This document shows, piece after piece, positions 1-7,813 of a stretch of DNA of 19,313 nt. Under the pieces are notes generated by a model that was not told the origin of the DNA, did not search any database, and saw nothing but the letters and a program-made list of their open reading frames with translations. Made by a program: the position numbers and the translations under genes. How positions within the stretch are numbered: position 1 is the first letter of the stretch; every line of letters starts with the position of its first letter. Source of the stretch: Tannerella sp. (lineage in GTDB: Bacteria; Bacteroidota; Bacteroidia; Bacteroidales; Tannerellaceae); assembly GCA_031275525.1 (NCBI GenBank), contig JAISOP010000031.1:1-19313 (forward strand), written 5' to 3'.

Positions 1-3000
1 CTGGAAGGCCTGTCCCTGAGCGACGACGAGGTGGCCTACCTGAACGGCGTCAGCCGCCGGATCGGACGCAAACTGACGGACAGCGAGGTCTTCGGCTTTT
101 CCCAGGTCAATTCGGAACACTGCCGGCACAAGATTTTCAACGGCCTGTTCGTCATCGACGGCCAAGAGAAGGAAAACTCGCTGTTCGACCTGATCAAGAA
201 GACTTCGGCGGAAAACCCCAACAAACTGGTATCGGCCTACAAGGACAATGTTGCCTTCAACGAAGGGCCTGTCATCGAACAGTTCGCCCCCCTCGCAAGC
301 GACCGTCCCGGTTTCTATGGCGTCAGGGAAATACAAACCGTGCTGTCGCTGAAAGCCGAAACGCACAATTTCCCCACCACCGTCGAACCGTTCAACGGCG
401 CGGCCACCGGCACGGGCGGCGAGATACGCGACCGGCTGGGCGGCGGCAAGGCTTCGCTGCCCGTCGCGGGAACGGCCGTCTATATGACTTCCTATCCCCG
501 TAGCGGCGGTGCACGCGAGTGGGAAAAGCGGCTCGAACCGCGCCCCTGGCTCTACCAAACGCCCGAACAGATACTGATCAAGGCTTCGAACGGGGCGTCC
601 GACTTCGGCAACCACTTCGGACAGCCGCTCGTTTGCGGCTCCGTCCTGACGTTCGAGCACGAAGAAAACGGAAAGAAATATGCCTACGACAAAGTCATCA
701 TGCTGGCCGGGGGCGTGGGCTACGCCAACCGGCGCGACGCACTGAAGGGCGTCCCCAAGCCGGGCGAGAAGGTGATCCTGCTCGGTGGCGACAACTACCG
801 CATCGGCATGGGCGGCGGCGCCGTCTCGTCCGTCGATACGGGGCGCTACGACAGCGGCATCGAACTGAATGCCGTCCAGCGGGCGAACCCCGAAATGCAG
901 AAACGCGTCGCCAACGTCATCCGCGCCCTGGCCGAATCGGACGACAACCCCGTTGTCTCCATCCACGACCACGGCGCCGGCGGACACCTGAACTGCCTCT
1001 CCGAACTGGTGGAAACCACCGGCGGGCATATCGACATGAGCCAACTGCCCGTGGGAGACCCCACCCTTTCCGCCCGCGAAATCATCGGCAACGAAAGCCA
1101 GGAACGGATGGGACTCCTGGTGGCCGGAAAGGACGTCGAACGCATCCGCCGCATCGCCGAACGCGAACGCGCTCCCCTCTACGTCGCCGGGGAAACGACG
1201 GGCGACATGAAACTCGTTTTTGAACAGGCCGACGGCGCGAAACCGGTTGACCTGCCGCTTGAATACATGTTCGGTAAACCGCCGCGCACGGTGACAACCG
1301 GCCATACCGTGACGGAAAACTGCCGCCCGGTCGTTTACCAGGCCTCCCGGCTGTCTCATTACCTGGAAAACGTGCTCCAACTCGAAGCCGTCGCCTGCAA
1401 AGACTGGCTGACGAACAAGGTGGACCGCTCCGTCACCGGACGGGTAGCCCGCCAGCAGTGCCAGGGCGAACTCCAACTGCCCCTGAGCGACTTGGGCGCC
1501 GTGGCGCTGGACTTCCGGGGACAGGCGGGAATGGCCACCGCCATCGGTCATGCGCCGCAGGTGGCGCTGATTGACCCCGCCGCCGGATCGGTGATGGCCG
1601 TCGCCGAAGCGCTGACAAACATCGTCTTTGCCCCCCTGACCGACCGCCTGGCCGGCGTCTCGCTCAGCGCCAACTGGATGTGGCCCTGCCGCAACGAAGG
1701 CGAAGACGCCCGCCTGTATGCCGCCGTCGAAGCCGCCTCCGCCTTTGCCTGCGCCCTGGGAATCAATATCCCGACCGGCAAGGACAGCCTTTCCATGACG
1801 CAGAAATACGGACGGGAAAAAGTCCTTGCGCCCGGCACGGTGATTATCTCCGCCGGCGCAGAGGTCAGCGACGTGAAGCAAATCGTTTCGCCGGTTTTGA
1901 CGCCGGACAGCTATACATATATATATTATATAGACTTTTCTTCCTGCACACCGAAACTGGGAGGATCGGCTTTCGCGCAGACGCTGAACTGCCTGGGCGA
2001 CGAGGCGCCGACCGTAGCGGATGCCGCTTATTTTCGCAATGCCTTCAATGCCGTGCAGGAGGCCATCGACAAGGGCTGGATCCTGGCCGGACACGATATT
2101 TCGGCCGGCGGACTGATTACAACCCTGCTGGAGATGTGCTTCGCCAACGTAGCCGGCGGACTGGACGTGAACCTTGCCGCCTTTGCAGAACCGGACCCGG
2201 TGAAAGTCCTGTTTGCCGAGAATCCGGGCGTACTTGTACAGGTCCGGGAGAAGGAGGCGTTCGAGGCGCATCTGGAAAAAGCCGGTATGGATTATGCCGT
2301 TATAGCCCGTCCCGCTGCCGGACGCTCCCTGCGGATATCCGCTGCCGGGACGCAGTTCCGTTTCGACATCGACCACCTGCGGGACATCTGGTACTCCACT
2401 TCCTACCGGCTGGACGCGAAACAAAGCGGGAGCGTCTGTGCCGGAAAGCGTTTTGAAAATTACAAACGGCAGCCGCTGGCCTTCCGCTATCCGGAACGTT
2501 TCACGGGCAGGCTGGCCGCCTACGGGCTTTCGGCCGTTCGTCGCGAACCGTCGGGCGTCCGGGCGGCCGTCATTCGCGAGAAGGGTTCGCAGTGCGAGCG
2601 CGAAACGGCATACGCCCTCTACCTGGCCGGTTTCGACGTGAAGGACGTGCACATGACGGACCTGGCCGCCGGTCGCGAAACGCTGGAGGACGTGAATTTC
2701 ATTGTCTTTTGCGGAGGATTCTCCAATTCCGACGTCCTGGGTTCGGCGAAAGGCTGGGCCGGCGGATTCCTGTATAACGAGCAGGCCAAAGGGGTGATAG
2801 AACGCTATTATGCCCGCAGGGACACGCTGAGCATGGGCATCTGCAACGGTTGCCAGCTGATGGCCGAACTGGAATTGCTTTATCCCGAACATGAACGGAA
2901 GCACCGGATGCTTCACAACGATTCGCACAAGTTTGAGTCGGCATTTGTCACGCTGGAGATACCGGAGAATCATTCGGTCATGTTCGGTTCCCTGAGCGGG

Positions 3001-3315
3001 AGCAAGTTAGGCGCCTGGGTAGCTCACGGCGAAGGGAAATTTTCGTTTCCCGACGGCGAAAATACCTGTCACATCGTGGCACGGTACGCTTACAACGACT
3101 ACCCGGCCAATCCGAACGGTTCGCCGGGGGCGGTGGCAGGCCTCTGCTCGGCCGACGGACGCCATCTGGCCATGATGCCTCATCCCGAACGGGCGATTTT
3201 CCCTTGGCAATGCGGCTATTACCCCGAAAACCGGCATCAGGACGAAATTACCCCCTGGATCGAAGCTTTTGTCAATGCCCGGCAGTGGATAGAGCAGCAA
3301 AACGATACAAAATGA
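1..3315 (+). CDS. purL: Phosphoribosylformylglycinamidine synthase (FGAR amidotransferase), 5' partial
   Basis: Large single-chain FGAM synthase, which converts FGAR, ATP and glutamine to FGAM in de novo purine synthesis in the cytoplasm. The frame is open from base 1, so the N-terminus lies outside the window; 1104 residues are visible and, against a family length of about 1,230, roughly 130 are missing. The GTG at 31 is internal. Seen in order: the linker motif GFSQVNSEHCRHK, the first synthetase domain with KAETHNFPTTVEPFNGAATG, a second synthetase half with PTGKDSLSMTQKYG, and a C-terminal glutamine amidotransferase domain. Its nucleophile is Cys948 of the visible frame (GICNGCQL), with His1061 and Glu1063 in MMPHPERA completing the triad. 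No obvious hairpin terminator follows the TGA. The AT-rich patch near 1911-1935 encodes an expected beta strand (IYYIDFS). Identity is very secure. Confidence 0.97.
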   Translation: MEGLSLSDDEVAYLNGVSRRIGRKLTDSEVFGFSQVNSEHCRHKIFNGLFVIDGQEKENSLFDLIKKTSAENPNKLVSAYKDNVAFNEGPVIEQFAPLASDRPGFYGVREIQTVLSLKAETHNFPTTVEPFNGAATGTGGEIRDRLGGGKASLPVAGTAVYMTSYPRSGGAREWEKRLEPRPWLYQTPEQILIKASNGASDFGNHFGQPLVCGSVLTFEHEENGKKYAYDKVIMLAGGVGYANRRDALKGVPKPGEKVILLGGDNYRIGMGGGAVSSVDTGRYDSGIELNAVQRANPEMQKRVANVIRALAESDDNPVVSIHDHGAGGHLNCLSELVETTGGHIDMSQLPVGDPTLSAREIIGNESQERMGLLVAGKDVERIRRIAERERAPLYVAGETTGDMKLVFEQADGAKPVDLPLEYMFGKPPRTVTTGHTVTENCRPVVYQASRLSHYLENVLQLEAVACKDWLTNKVDRSVTGRVARQQCQGELQLPLSDLGAVALDFRGQAGMATAIGHAPQVALIDPAAGSVMAVAEALTNIVFAPLTDRLAGVSLSANWMWPCRNEGEDARLYAAVEAASAFACALGINIPTGKDSLSMTQKYGREKVLAPGTVIISAGAEVSDVKQIVSPVLTPDSYTYIYYIDFSSCTPKLGGSAFAQTLNCLGDEAPTVADAAYFRNAFNAVQEAIDKGWILAGHDISAGGLITTLLEMCFANVAGGLDVNLAAFAEPDPVKVLFAENPGVLVQVREKEAFEAHLEKAGMDYAVIARPAAGRSLRISAAGTQFRFDIDHLRDIWYSTSYRLDAKQSGSVCAGKRFENYKRQPLAFRYPERFTGRLAAYGLSAVRREPSGVRAAVIREKGSQCERETAYALYLAGFDVKDVHMTDLAAGRETLEDVNFIVFCGGFSNSDVLGSAKGWAGGFLYNEQAKGVIERYYARRDTLSMGICNGCQLMAELELLYPEHERKHRMLHNDSHKFESAFVTLEIPENHSVMFGSLSGSKLGAWVAHGEGKFSFPDGENTCHIVARYAYNDYPANPNGSPGAVAGLCSADGRHLAMMPHPERAIFPWQCGYYPENRHQDEITPWIEAFVNARQWIEQQNDTK

Positions 3316-3439
3316 TGAAAGCAGAACAGTTCCCATATCAAAAATATTCATTTTTAAAGCAGTGGCATTTAAAGTTTCGGGAGAACTTAAATTTGTATGT
3401 CGAAATGATTTTATACACATTGAATATGAGGGTAAGAAA

Positions 3440-3469
3440 TTGTTTTCAAGATGAATACATCTATTTTTG
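3440..3469 (+). promoter_or_regulatory. Candidate promoter 1 upstream of rprX
   Basis: TTG at 3440-3442 and TATTTTTG at 3462-3469 are 19 bp apart. The second box fits the Bacteroides -7 consensus TAnnTTTG exactly. It would give a leader of about 220 nt before the rprX ATG. The region is AT-rich, so chance matches are possible. Confidence 0.4.
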
Positions 3470-3534
3470 ATAGACGCAAGGGATTTATACGTGATTTAAA
3501 TACGAATAATTAACTAATAGACCCCTCATTTTTT

Positions 3535-3553
3535 ATATTCGTTGTGTGAATAT
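3535..3553. repeat. Small inverted repeat between the two rprX promoter candidates
   Basis: ATATTC (3535-3540) and GAATAT (3548-3553) form perfect 6-bp arms around a 7-nt centre. It overlaps the expected -33 region of promoter 2, where an operator could sit. A role is inference only; AT-rich DNA gives such repeats by chance. Confidence 0.3.
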
Positions 3554-3576
3554 TAAACTAAAACATACTACATTTG
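3545..3576 (+). promoter_or_regulatory. Candidate promoter 2 upstream of rprX
   Basis: TACATTTG at 3569-3576 is an exact TAnnTTTG box. A weak -33 (TGTG, 3545-3548) lies 20 bp upstream. Transcription would start about 110 nt before the rprX ATG, making this the nearer promoter candidate for the two-component operon. Confidence 0.45.
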
Positions 3577-3603
3577 TGTTATCAAAAAAAAAGTCCTGGA
3601 AGG

Positions 3604-3650
3604 CAGTTAGGAAATAATGTATTTGCAAAGAAAAGATGCTAACTGTTTTT
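3604..3650 (+). terminator. Weak attenuator-like hairpin in the rprX leader
   Basis: CAGTTAG (3604-3610) pairs with CTAACTG (3639-3645), followed directly by TTTTT. The loop is long but contains a short inner hairpin (AAATA/TATTT, 3612-3624). It resembles an intrinsic terminator placed inside the leader, though the stem is only 7 bp. Confidence 0.22.
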
Positions 3651-3695
3651 ACGGGAATTTGGAGTTAGGAGCATATATTTTTACGAATAGTCGCG

Positions 3696-5231
3696 ATGAA
3701 AAAGTCAATTATCTGGCTACTTGCCGTTGTTATGGGATTTGCTTTTGCCGGTTTACTTTACTTGCAGGTAAACTACGTCAGCATTATCCTGAAAACAAGC
3801 AACGACCTGTTCGATTCAACGGTTAAACATTGTTTGGAACAAGTCGCCAGCGTGTTGGAGCGTGATGAAGCTCGTAAATATATGGAAGAAGACATGAATT
3901 ATTTCAGGTATAAAGACGCGCCGAGTAAACAAAGTTTGAATCAGATGATGTCTGCGGAAAGCAGTTATCATTTCCAGATTACGGAGTCGAATGGCGTCAT
4001 TCGGCAGTTTGAGATGAGCCATACCGGTATCTCTCAAAAAGACGTTTCCCCGAAAGATGCCATCATCAAGGAATCGGAGGAATACCGGAAGAATTTGTGG
4101 AAACGCTACCAGCACCAGGCCGGACTGCTCGAAGAGGTGGCCTACAACATGCTTTACACCGCGCACATGAAACCGATTGAGAAACGGGTGGATTTCAATA
4201 CGCTGAACAATTACCTGAAAACGGAACTGGTGAACAACGGCCTGAATCTCCCGTACATCTGCATGGTGGTGAATAGCGACAATGAGATTGTGTACCAGAA
4301 CGAAGCGTTCGAGAAACCGCCCAAACTGGCGGAGATGCGTACGGTCGTGCTGTTTTCGAACGATCCGCCGTCGAAACAGAACTATCTCAAGGTGTATTTT
4401 CCGACGAAGAGCGCCTATATATCGAGTTCAATCTCGTTTCTGGTGCCTTCGGCGATCTTTTCGGGGATTCTGTTGTTGACGTTTACCTTTACGATTTACG
4501 CGATCTTCCGCCAGAAAAAACTGTCGGAGATGAAAAACGATTTCGTAAACAATATGACGCATGAACTGAAAACGCCGGTTTCGACGATTTCGCTGGCCAC
4601 GCAAATGCTCCGGGATACGGATATTACAAAAAATCCCGAAGTGTTTAAGCATATATCCGGCGTAATCTACGACGAAACCAAGCGGCTGGGTTTCCTGGTG
4701 GAAAAAGTGCTTCAAATCTCGCTCTTTGAAAGACAGAAAGCGACACTCAAACTCAAGGAACTGGATGCGAATGACCTTTTGGCAGGCGTTGCAAGTACGT
4801 TTGCCCTGAAGGTGGAAAAGTATGGCGGGACGATTGACATCGACCTGCAGGCGGAGGGTTCGGCCATCTATGCCGACGAGATGCACATCACGAATGTCCT
4901 GTTCAACCTGCTGGATAATGCAGTGAAGTACAAGCGAACGGATGTGCCGCTCCGGTTGATGGCACGGACAAGAAATGAAAATGGGAAATTGTATATTTCC
5001 ATTGAAGACAATGGCATCGGTATCAGGAAAGAACATTTAAAAAAGATTTTCGACCGGTTCTACCGGATACCGACTGGCAATGTGCATGATGTGAAGGGGT
5101 TTGGCCTCGGGTTGGCGTACGTCCGCAAGATCGTGGAAGACCACGGCGGCTCCATCCGTGCCGAACAACAGGATGAAGGAACGATTGGAACAAAGTTCAT
5201 TATTATTTTACCTCTAATTAAAAACAAGTAA
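3696..5231 (+). CDS. rprX: Membrane sensor histidine kinase, RprX type
   Basis: Inner-membrane sensor kinase of 511 aa that autophosphorylates and passes phosphate to the response regulator encoded 2 nt downstream. Seen: an N-terminal membrane helix (about residues 4-24), a sensor region of about 215 residues facing the periplasm, and a second hydrophobic helix (about 245-270). No obvious HAMP domain follows. The dimerisation helix carries the phosphoacceptor His289 in NNMTHELKTPVSTI. The ATPase domain has the N box with Asn408 (NLLDNAVKYK), the G1 box IEDNGIGI, IFDRFYRI and the G2 box GFGLGLAYV. Length and layout match Bacteroides RprX, whose pair with RprY was described through its effect on tetracycline-resistance gene expression; the natural signal is not known to me. 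Composition is less GC-rich than purL. Confidence 0.93.
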   Translation: MKKSIIWLLAVVMGFAFAGLLYLQVNYVSIILKTSNDLFDSTVKHCLEQVASVLERDEARKYMEEDMNYFRYKDAPSKQSLNQMMSAESSYHFQITESNGVIRQFEMSHTGISQKDVSPKDAIIKESEEYRKNLWKRYQHQAGLLEEVAYNMLYTAHMKPIEKRVDFNTLNNYLKTELVNNGLNLPYICMVVNSDNEIVYQNEAFEKPPKLAEMRTVVLFSNDPPSKQNYLKVYFPTKSAYISSSISFLVPSAIFSGILLLTFTFTIYAIFRQKKLSEMKNDFVNNMTHELKTPVSTISLATQMLRDTDITKNPEVFKHISGVIYDETKRLGFLVEKVLQISLFERQKATLKLKELDANDLLAGVASTFALKVEKYGGTIDIDLQAEGSAIYADEMHITNVLFNLLDNAVKYKRTDVPLRLMARTRNENGKLYISIEDNGIGIRKEHLKKIFDRFYRIPTGNVHDVKGFGLGLAYVRKIVEDHGGSIRAEQQDEGTIGTKFIIILPLIKNK

Positions 5232-5233
5232 CT

Positions 5234-5962
5234 ATGGAAGAGAAATTGAAGATCTTCTTTTGTGAAGATGATGAGAACCTGGGTATGCTCTTGAGGGAAT
5301 ACTTGCAGGCAAAAGGGTTTATAACCGATTTGTTCTCCGATGGAGAAGCCGGTTATAAAGGGTTTACGTCGGGTTCATACGACCTGTGCGTACTGGATGT
5401 GATGATGCCGAAGAAAGACGGCTTTACGCTGGCACAGGAAATCCGCTCCATCAACTCGGATATTCCTATTATTTTCCTCACGGCCAAAACCATGAAGGAA
5501 GATATTCTGGAAGGATTCAAACTGGGTGCGGACGACTATCTGACCAAACCGTTCAGCATGGAAGAACTGTTGCTGCGTATCGAAGCCATTCTGCGGCGTG
5601 TTAAGGGCAAAAAACTCAAAGATGTACCGTTCTACAAACTGGGGAATTTCACGTTTGATACCCAGAAACAGACGTTGACCATCGGCTCGGAAGTGACCAA
5701 GCTGACAACGAAGGAATGTGAGTTGCTGAGTCTGCTTTGCGCCCATGCCAACGAAATTCTGGAACGCAACTATGCCCTGAAGACGATCTGGGTGGATGAC
5801 AACTACTTTAACGCACGCAGCATGGATGTGTATATCACCAAACTGCGCAAGCTGTTGAAGGCCGACCCGGATATTGAAATCATCAATATCCACGGAAAAG
5901 GCTACAAGTTGATCACCCTTTCCGGCGAGGATCAGGCCCGCGAAGAGGGAGTTGAATTGTAA
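5234..5962 (+). CDS. rprY: OmpR-family response regulator, RprY type
   Basis: Cytoplasmic transcription regulator of 242 aa, partner of the kinase encoded just upstream (2-nt gap, same operon). The receiver domain (about residues 5-120) has the acidic pocket Glu11/Asp12/Asp13, phosphoacceptor Asp55 in VLDVMMPKKDG, Thr83 in IIFLTAK and Lys105 in YLTKPF, so it should be phosphorylatable. The C-terminal half (about 130-232) is a winged helix of OmpR type, with LTTKECELLSLL and the recognition region SMDVYITKLRKLL, ending in the usual IINIHGKGYKL hairpin. All expected residues are present. In Bacteroides such regulators bind promoter DNA of stress and metabolic genes, but the targets here cannot be read from the sequence. 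A strong hairpin 27 nt after the stop closes the operon. Confidence 0.95.
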   Translation: MEEKLKIFFCEDDENLGMLLREYLQAKGFITDLFSDGEAGYKGFTSGSYDLCVLDVMMPKKDGFTLAQEIRSINSDIPIIFLTAKTMKEDILEGFKLGADDYLTKPFSMEELLLRIEAILRRVKGKKLKDVPFYKLGNFTFDTQKQTLTIGSEVTKLTTKECELLSLLCAHANEILERNYALKTIWVDDNYFNARSMDVYITKLRKLLKADPDIEIINIHGKGYKLITLSGEDQAREEGVEL

Positions 5963-5988
5963 GAAGGACGAAATTAACATGAAAGGAA

Positions 5989-6021
5989 AAGAGGCTGTCT
6001 CAATTTTTGAGGCAGCCTCTT
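5989..6021 (+). terminator. Strong hairpin terminator after rprXY
   Basis: A 14-bp stem, with one G-U pair, runs from AAGAGGCTGTCTCA (5989-6002) to TGAGGCAGCCTCTT (6008-6021) around a 5-nt loop. Only a short T run follows, but AGGCTGTCTC stems of this kind are common at Bacteroidales gene ends. It probably terminates the rprXY transcript. Confidence 0.75.
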
Positions 6022-6043
6022 ACGTTGTTGGCCGGTGAAAACC

Positions 6044-6062
6044 TTAGGAGACTGTCTCCTAA
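6044..6062. repeat. Perfect 19-bp palindrome
   Basis: TTAGGAGAC (6044-6052) and GTCTCCTAA (6054-6062) are perfect complements around a single T. It sits between the rprXY hairpin and the larger nested repeat and shares the ACTGTC core with both. It could be part of a compound terminator or a decayed element end. Confidence 0.6.
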
Positions 6063-6067
6063 CAAGT

Positions 6068-6180
6068 GATTAGTGGTAAGTGGTTAGTGAAAAACTGTCA
6101 TGTCCTGAAAAAAGTATACACTTTATACTTTTTTCGGGACATGACACAAGACACTCACCACTCACCACTCACCACTAATC
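6068..6180. repeat. Nested 113-bp inverted repeat with heptad outer arms
   Basis: The core is a 23-bp stem: 6096-6118 pairs with 6124-6146 around a 5-nt loop (CACTT), with one G-U pair. Outside it lie arms made of 7-bp repeats: GATTAGT, GGTAAGT, GGTTAGT on the left (6068-6088) and three ACTCACC plus ACTAATC on the right (6153-6180). The right heptads are near-complements of the left ones. It contains no coding region. It ends 13 bp before the promoter of the next gene. It may be a bidirectional barrier to transcription or a small repeat element. Confidence 0.8.
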
Positions 6181-6193
6181 TTACGGTTTTTTC

Positions 6194-6201
6194 TATCTTT
6201 G
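6194..6201 (+). promoter_or_regulatory. -7 box for the small protein-tadA operon
   Basis: TATCTTTG matches TAnnTTTG exactly. No convincing TTTG lies 19-21 bp upstream, where the outer arm of the nested repeat sits. The start of transcription would fall near 6208, which favours ATG 6223 over the upstream TTG at 6199 as the start of the next gene. Confidence 0.55.
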
Positions 6202-6222
6202 CGGCAGGTTAAAAAATGGAAT

Positions 6223-6453
6223 ATGAAGAAACAGCAGACCCAAACGACTTCCCCGCCATCCGGAAGCATCCGCAATCGTAAAGTATCTTTTTTGCTTAAT
6301 GAGGAAGAATACGGTATGATCCGGCGGTATGTGGCGAAATACCGAATCAGGAACAAGTCAAACTGGTACCGCTCGACGCTGCTGGCACATATCCTGAAGG
6401 TAATGGAAGCCGACCATCCGACGCTGTTTAATGAATATGAGATGAGAAGGTAA
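6223..6453 (+). CDS. Small conserved-looking protein, ribbon-helix-helix-like
   Basis: A 76-aa basic protein that I do not recognise by name. ATG 6223 is chosen because the promoter box at 6194-6201 would place earlier starts at or before the transcript start. After a Gln/Thr/Ser-rich tail of about 17 residues comes NRKVSFLLNEEEYGMIRRYV and then NKSNWYRSTLLAHILKVME: a short strand, a helix, a turn and a second helix. That order fits the ribbon-helix-helix DNA-binding fold found in MobC/NikA-like and CopG-like proteins. No mobilisation gene is nearby, so a housekeeping regulator is as likely as a mobile-element relic. It lies 17 nt upstream of tadA and probably shares its transcript. The DNA-binding role is inference. 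Confidence 0.68.
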   Translation: MKKQQTQTTSPPSGSIRNRKVSFLLNEEEYGMIRRYVAKYRIRNKSNWYRSTLLAHILKVMEADHPTLFNEYEMRR

Positions 6454-6470
6454 ACGGATAGGGAGGGGAA

Positions 6471-6932
6471 ATGACACTTTTCACGGATGAATATTTCATG
6501 AACCAGGCGTTGGCGGAAGCGCGTGCGGCGGCGGCCGAGGGCGAGGTGCCTGTGGGGGCGGTGGTGGTATGCCGCAACCAGATCATTGCCCGCGCCCATA
6601 ACCAGACGGAACGCCTGGCCGACCCAACGGCTCATGCCGAAATGCTGGCCCTTACGGGGGCCACCGGCGTGCTGGGGGCCAAGTATCTTACGGATTGCGC
6701 CCTGTATGTGACGCTGGAACCTTGCGCGATGTGTGCTGCGGCGGCGGGATTGGCTCAAATCAGCCTGCTGACCTACGGCGCTTCCGACTCCAAAAGGGGT
6801 TTCCGGCGTTATGCGCCCGGCGTCCTGCATCCGAAAACCCTCGTAAGGCACGGCGTGAGGGAGGAAGCATGTGCCGCCCTGATGCAGGCGTTTTTCCGGG
6901 AAAAAAGAAGGGGGGGATGGGTTCCCTCATGA
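6471..6932 (+). CDS. tadA: tRNA-specific adenosine deaminase (TadA-like)
   Basis: Cytidine-deaminase-fold enzyme of 153 aa expected to deaminate adenosine-34 to inosine in the wobble position of tRNA-Arg(ACG) in the cytoplasm. The zinc site is complete: His55 and catalytic Glu57 in THAE order (PTAHAEMLAL), Cys85 and Cys88 in LEPCAMCAAA. The N-terminal EGEVPVGAVVV strand and the C-terminal helix rich in Phe and Arg (QAFFREKRR) also fit TadA. A GGAGG-like sequence lies directly before ATG 6471. The 3' end holds a run of seven G (6910-6916) and overlaps the convergent nitroreductase gene by 6 bp. A general nucleoside or guanine deaminase is the alternative, but length and motifs favour TadA. Confidence 0.9.
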   Translation: MTLFTDEYFMNQALAEARAAAAEGEVPVGAVVVCRNQIIARAHNQTERLADPTAHAEMLALTGATGVLGAKYLTDCALYVTLEPCAMCAAAAGLAQISLLTYGASDSKRGFRRYAPGVLHPKTLVRHGVREEACAALMQAFFREKRRGGWVPS

Positions 6933-7676
6933 CAGGAATCCTTGCTGCTTCAATACCTTCAGGAAAACCTCCGAAAAGTATTCATTATTCTTTTTCGTAT
7001 AGCGGATGTCCGTGAACACCTGTGCCAGGGTCTCCTTTTGATTCTCTGCCACATATTGCCTGTTGGCCTCCAGTTCCTCCTTGGCCCTGTACAGGGTGTC
7101 GATGGCTTCCGGGGTATAGTCGCGGTAGGTTTCCCGGTGGATAACGGCTGCCAGGGGTAACCGTTCGGGCTGTGCGGGCAGCGGCTCGGCGGGATAGCCG
7201 ACGGTGAGGGAAACGACCGGTACGACCAGGGGGGGCAGGGCCAGGGCTTCGATGATTTGATCCGCATGGTAGGCCGTTGTTCCCAGGAAGCAGATGCCCA
7301 GTCCCCGGGCTTCTGCCGCATCGCAAAAGGCCTGGGCAAACAGCAGGGCATCGATCGTGGCGGCCAGGAAGGTTTGCAGGTTGTTGAATCCGGCTTGTGC
7401 CTGGCGCTGTTCTGCCCATTTGACAAACCGGTGGGCGTCGGCGCAGAAGGTGAGGAGCGCCGGCGCCTCTGTCACCATCGGCTGGTTGAAATGCAGCGGC
7501 GCCTGCCGTTCCCGGCTCGCCCGGTCGCGGTTGACGATGACACTGTACAACTGCATGTTTCCCGTGTTGGAAGCGCGGGAGGCGACTTCCAATAATTCTT
7601 CCAGCAACTCCCCGGGAAGGTCTTGCTGCGTATATCTGCGGATGCTCCGCCTGCTTTTCATACTCTCCAACAACAT
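6927..7676 (-). CDS. NfsA-like FMN-dependent nitroreductase / NAD(P)H oxidoreductase
   Basis: A 249-aa soluble flavin enzyme of the nitroreductase superfamily, expected to use NAD(P)H to reduce nitro compounds, quinones or flavins. Seen: the N-terminal FMN-phosphate motif SRRSIRRYT (residues 8-16), ASRASNTGNMQLYSVIV, a dimer-core helix region LAATIDALLFAQAFCDAAEARGLG, and the FMN-binding GICFLGT stretch followed by PPLVVPVVSLTVGYPAE. Length and the C-terminal extension resemble NfsA/Frp rather than the shorter NfsB group. The start at 7676 is used; M6 at 7661 is possible. A well-spaced promoter lies just upstream. The stop is inside the last codons of tadA on the other strand. The physiological substrate cannot be told. 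Confidence 0.88.
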   Translation of the reverse strand: MLLESMKSRRSIRRYTQQDLPGELLEELLEVASRASNTGNMQLYSVIVNRDRASRERQAPLHFNQPMVTEAPALLTFCADAHRFVKWAEQRQAQAGFNNLQTFLAATIDALLFAQAFCDAAEARGLGICFLGTTAYHADQIIEALALPPLVVPVVSLTVGYPAEPLPAQPERLPLAAVIHRETYRDYTPEAIDTLYRAKEELEANRQYVAENQKETLAQVFTDIRYTKKNNEYFSEVFLKVLKQQGFLS

Positions 7677-7698
7677 CGCTATTCGTTTTTTAGGATTG

Positions 7699-7729
7699 CA
7701 AAAGAACGGAATTTATACCATAACTCAAA
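7699..7729 (-). promoter_or_regulatory. Promoter for the nitroreductase gene
   Basis: Read on the minus strand: TTTG (7729-7726), 19 bp, then TTCTTTTG (7706-7699), a one-base miss to TAnnTTTG. The transcript would start just upstream of the ATG at 7676. Spacing matches the Bacteroides pattern well. Confidence 0.6.
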
Positions 7730-7750
7730 GGGTGCAGGGTAGGGAGCGGA

Positions 7751-7782
7751 TTTGTATATGATACGCACAAACGCGACCTTTG
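7751..7782 (+). promoter_or_regulatory. Promoter for cinA
   Basis: TTTG at 7751-7754, a 20-bp spacer, then GACCTTTG at 7775-7782, one base off the TAnnTTTG box. Transcription would start near 7789, about 25 nt before the cinA ATG. It is divergent from the nitroreductase promoter, the two being about 20 bp apart. Confidence 0.6.
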
Positions 7783-7813
7783 CAGTAAATCCGGAAGGGT
7801 AAAATGACAGATT

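Larger units (their letters stand above)
3316..3695. other. AT-rich gene-free leader between purL and rprX
   Basis: This 380-bp stretch has no credible coding region; the short open frames in it have no recognisable protein features. Composition drops sharply to AT-rich after purL. It holds two candidate Bacteroides-type promoters, a small inverted repeat between them and a weak hairpin followed by five T. No tRNA or other structured RNA gene was recognised. Confidence 0.6.

Noticed and set aside
1911..1935. AT-only patch inside GC-rich purL, possible insertion
   Set aside because: It encodes YTYIYYIDFS, matching the conserved strand expected at this place in PurL, and the frame is intact.
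3617..3826. 69-codon frame starting before rprX, possible leader peptide
   Set aside because: It overlaps rprX by more than 100 bp in another frame and has no attenuation-like codon run.
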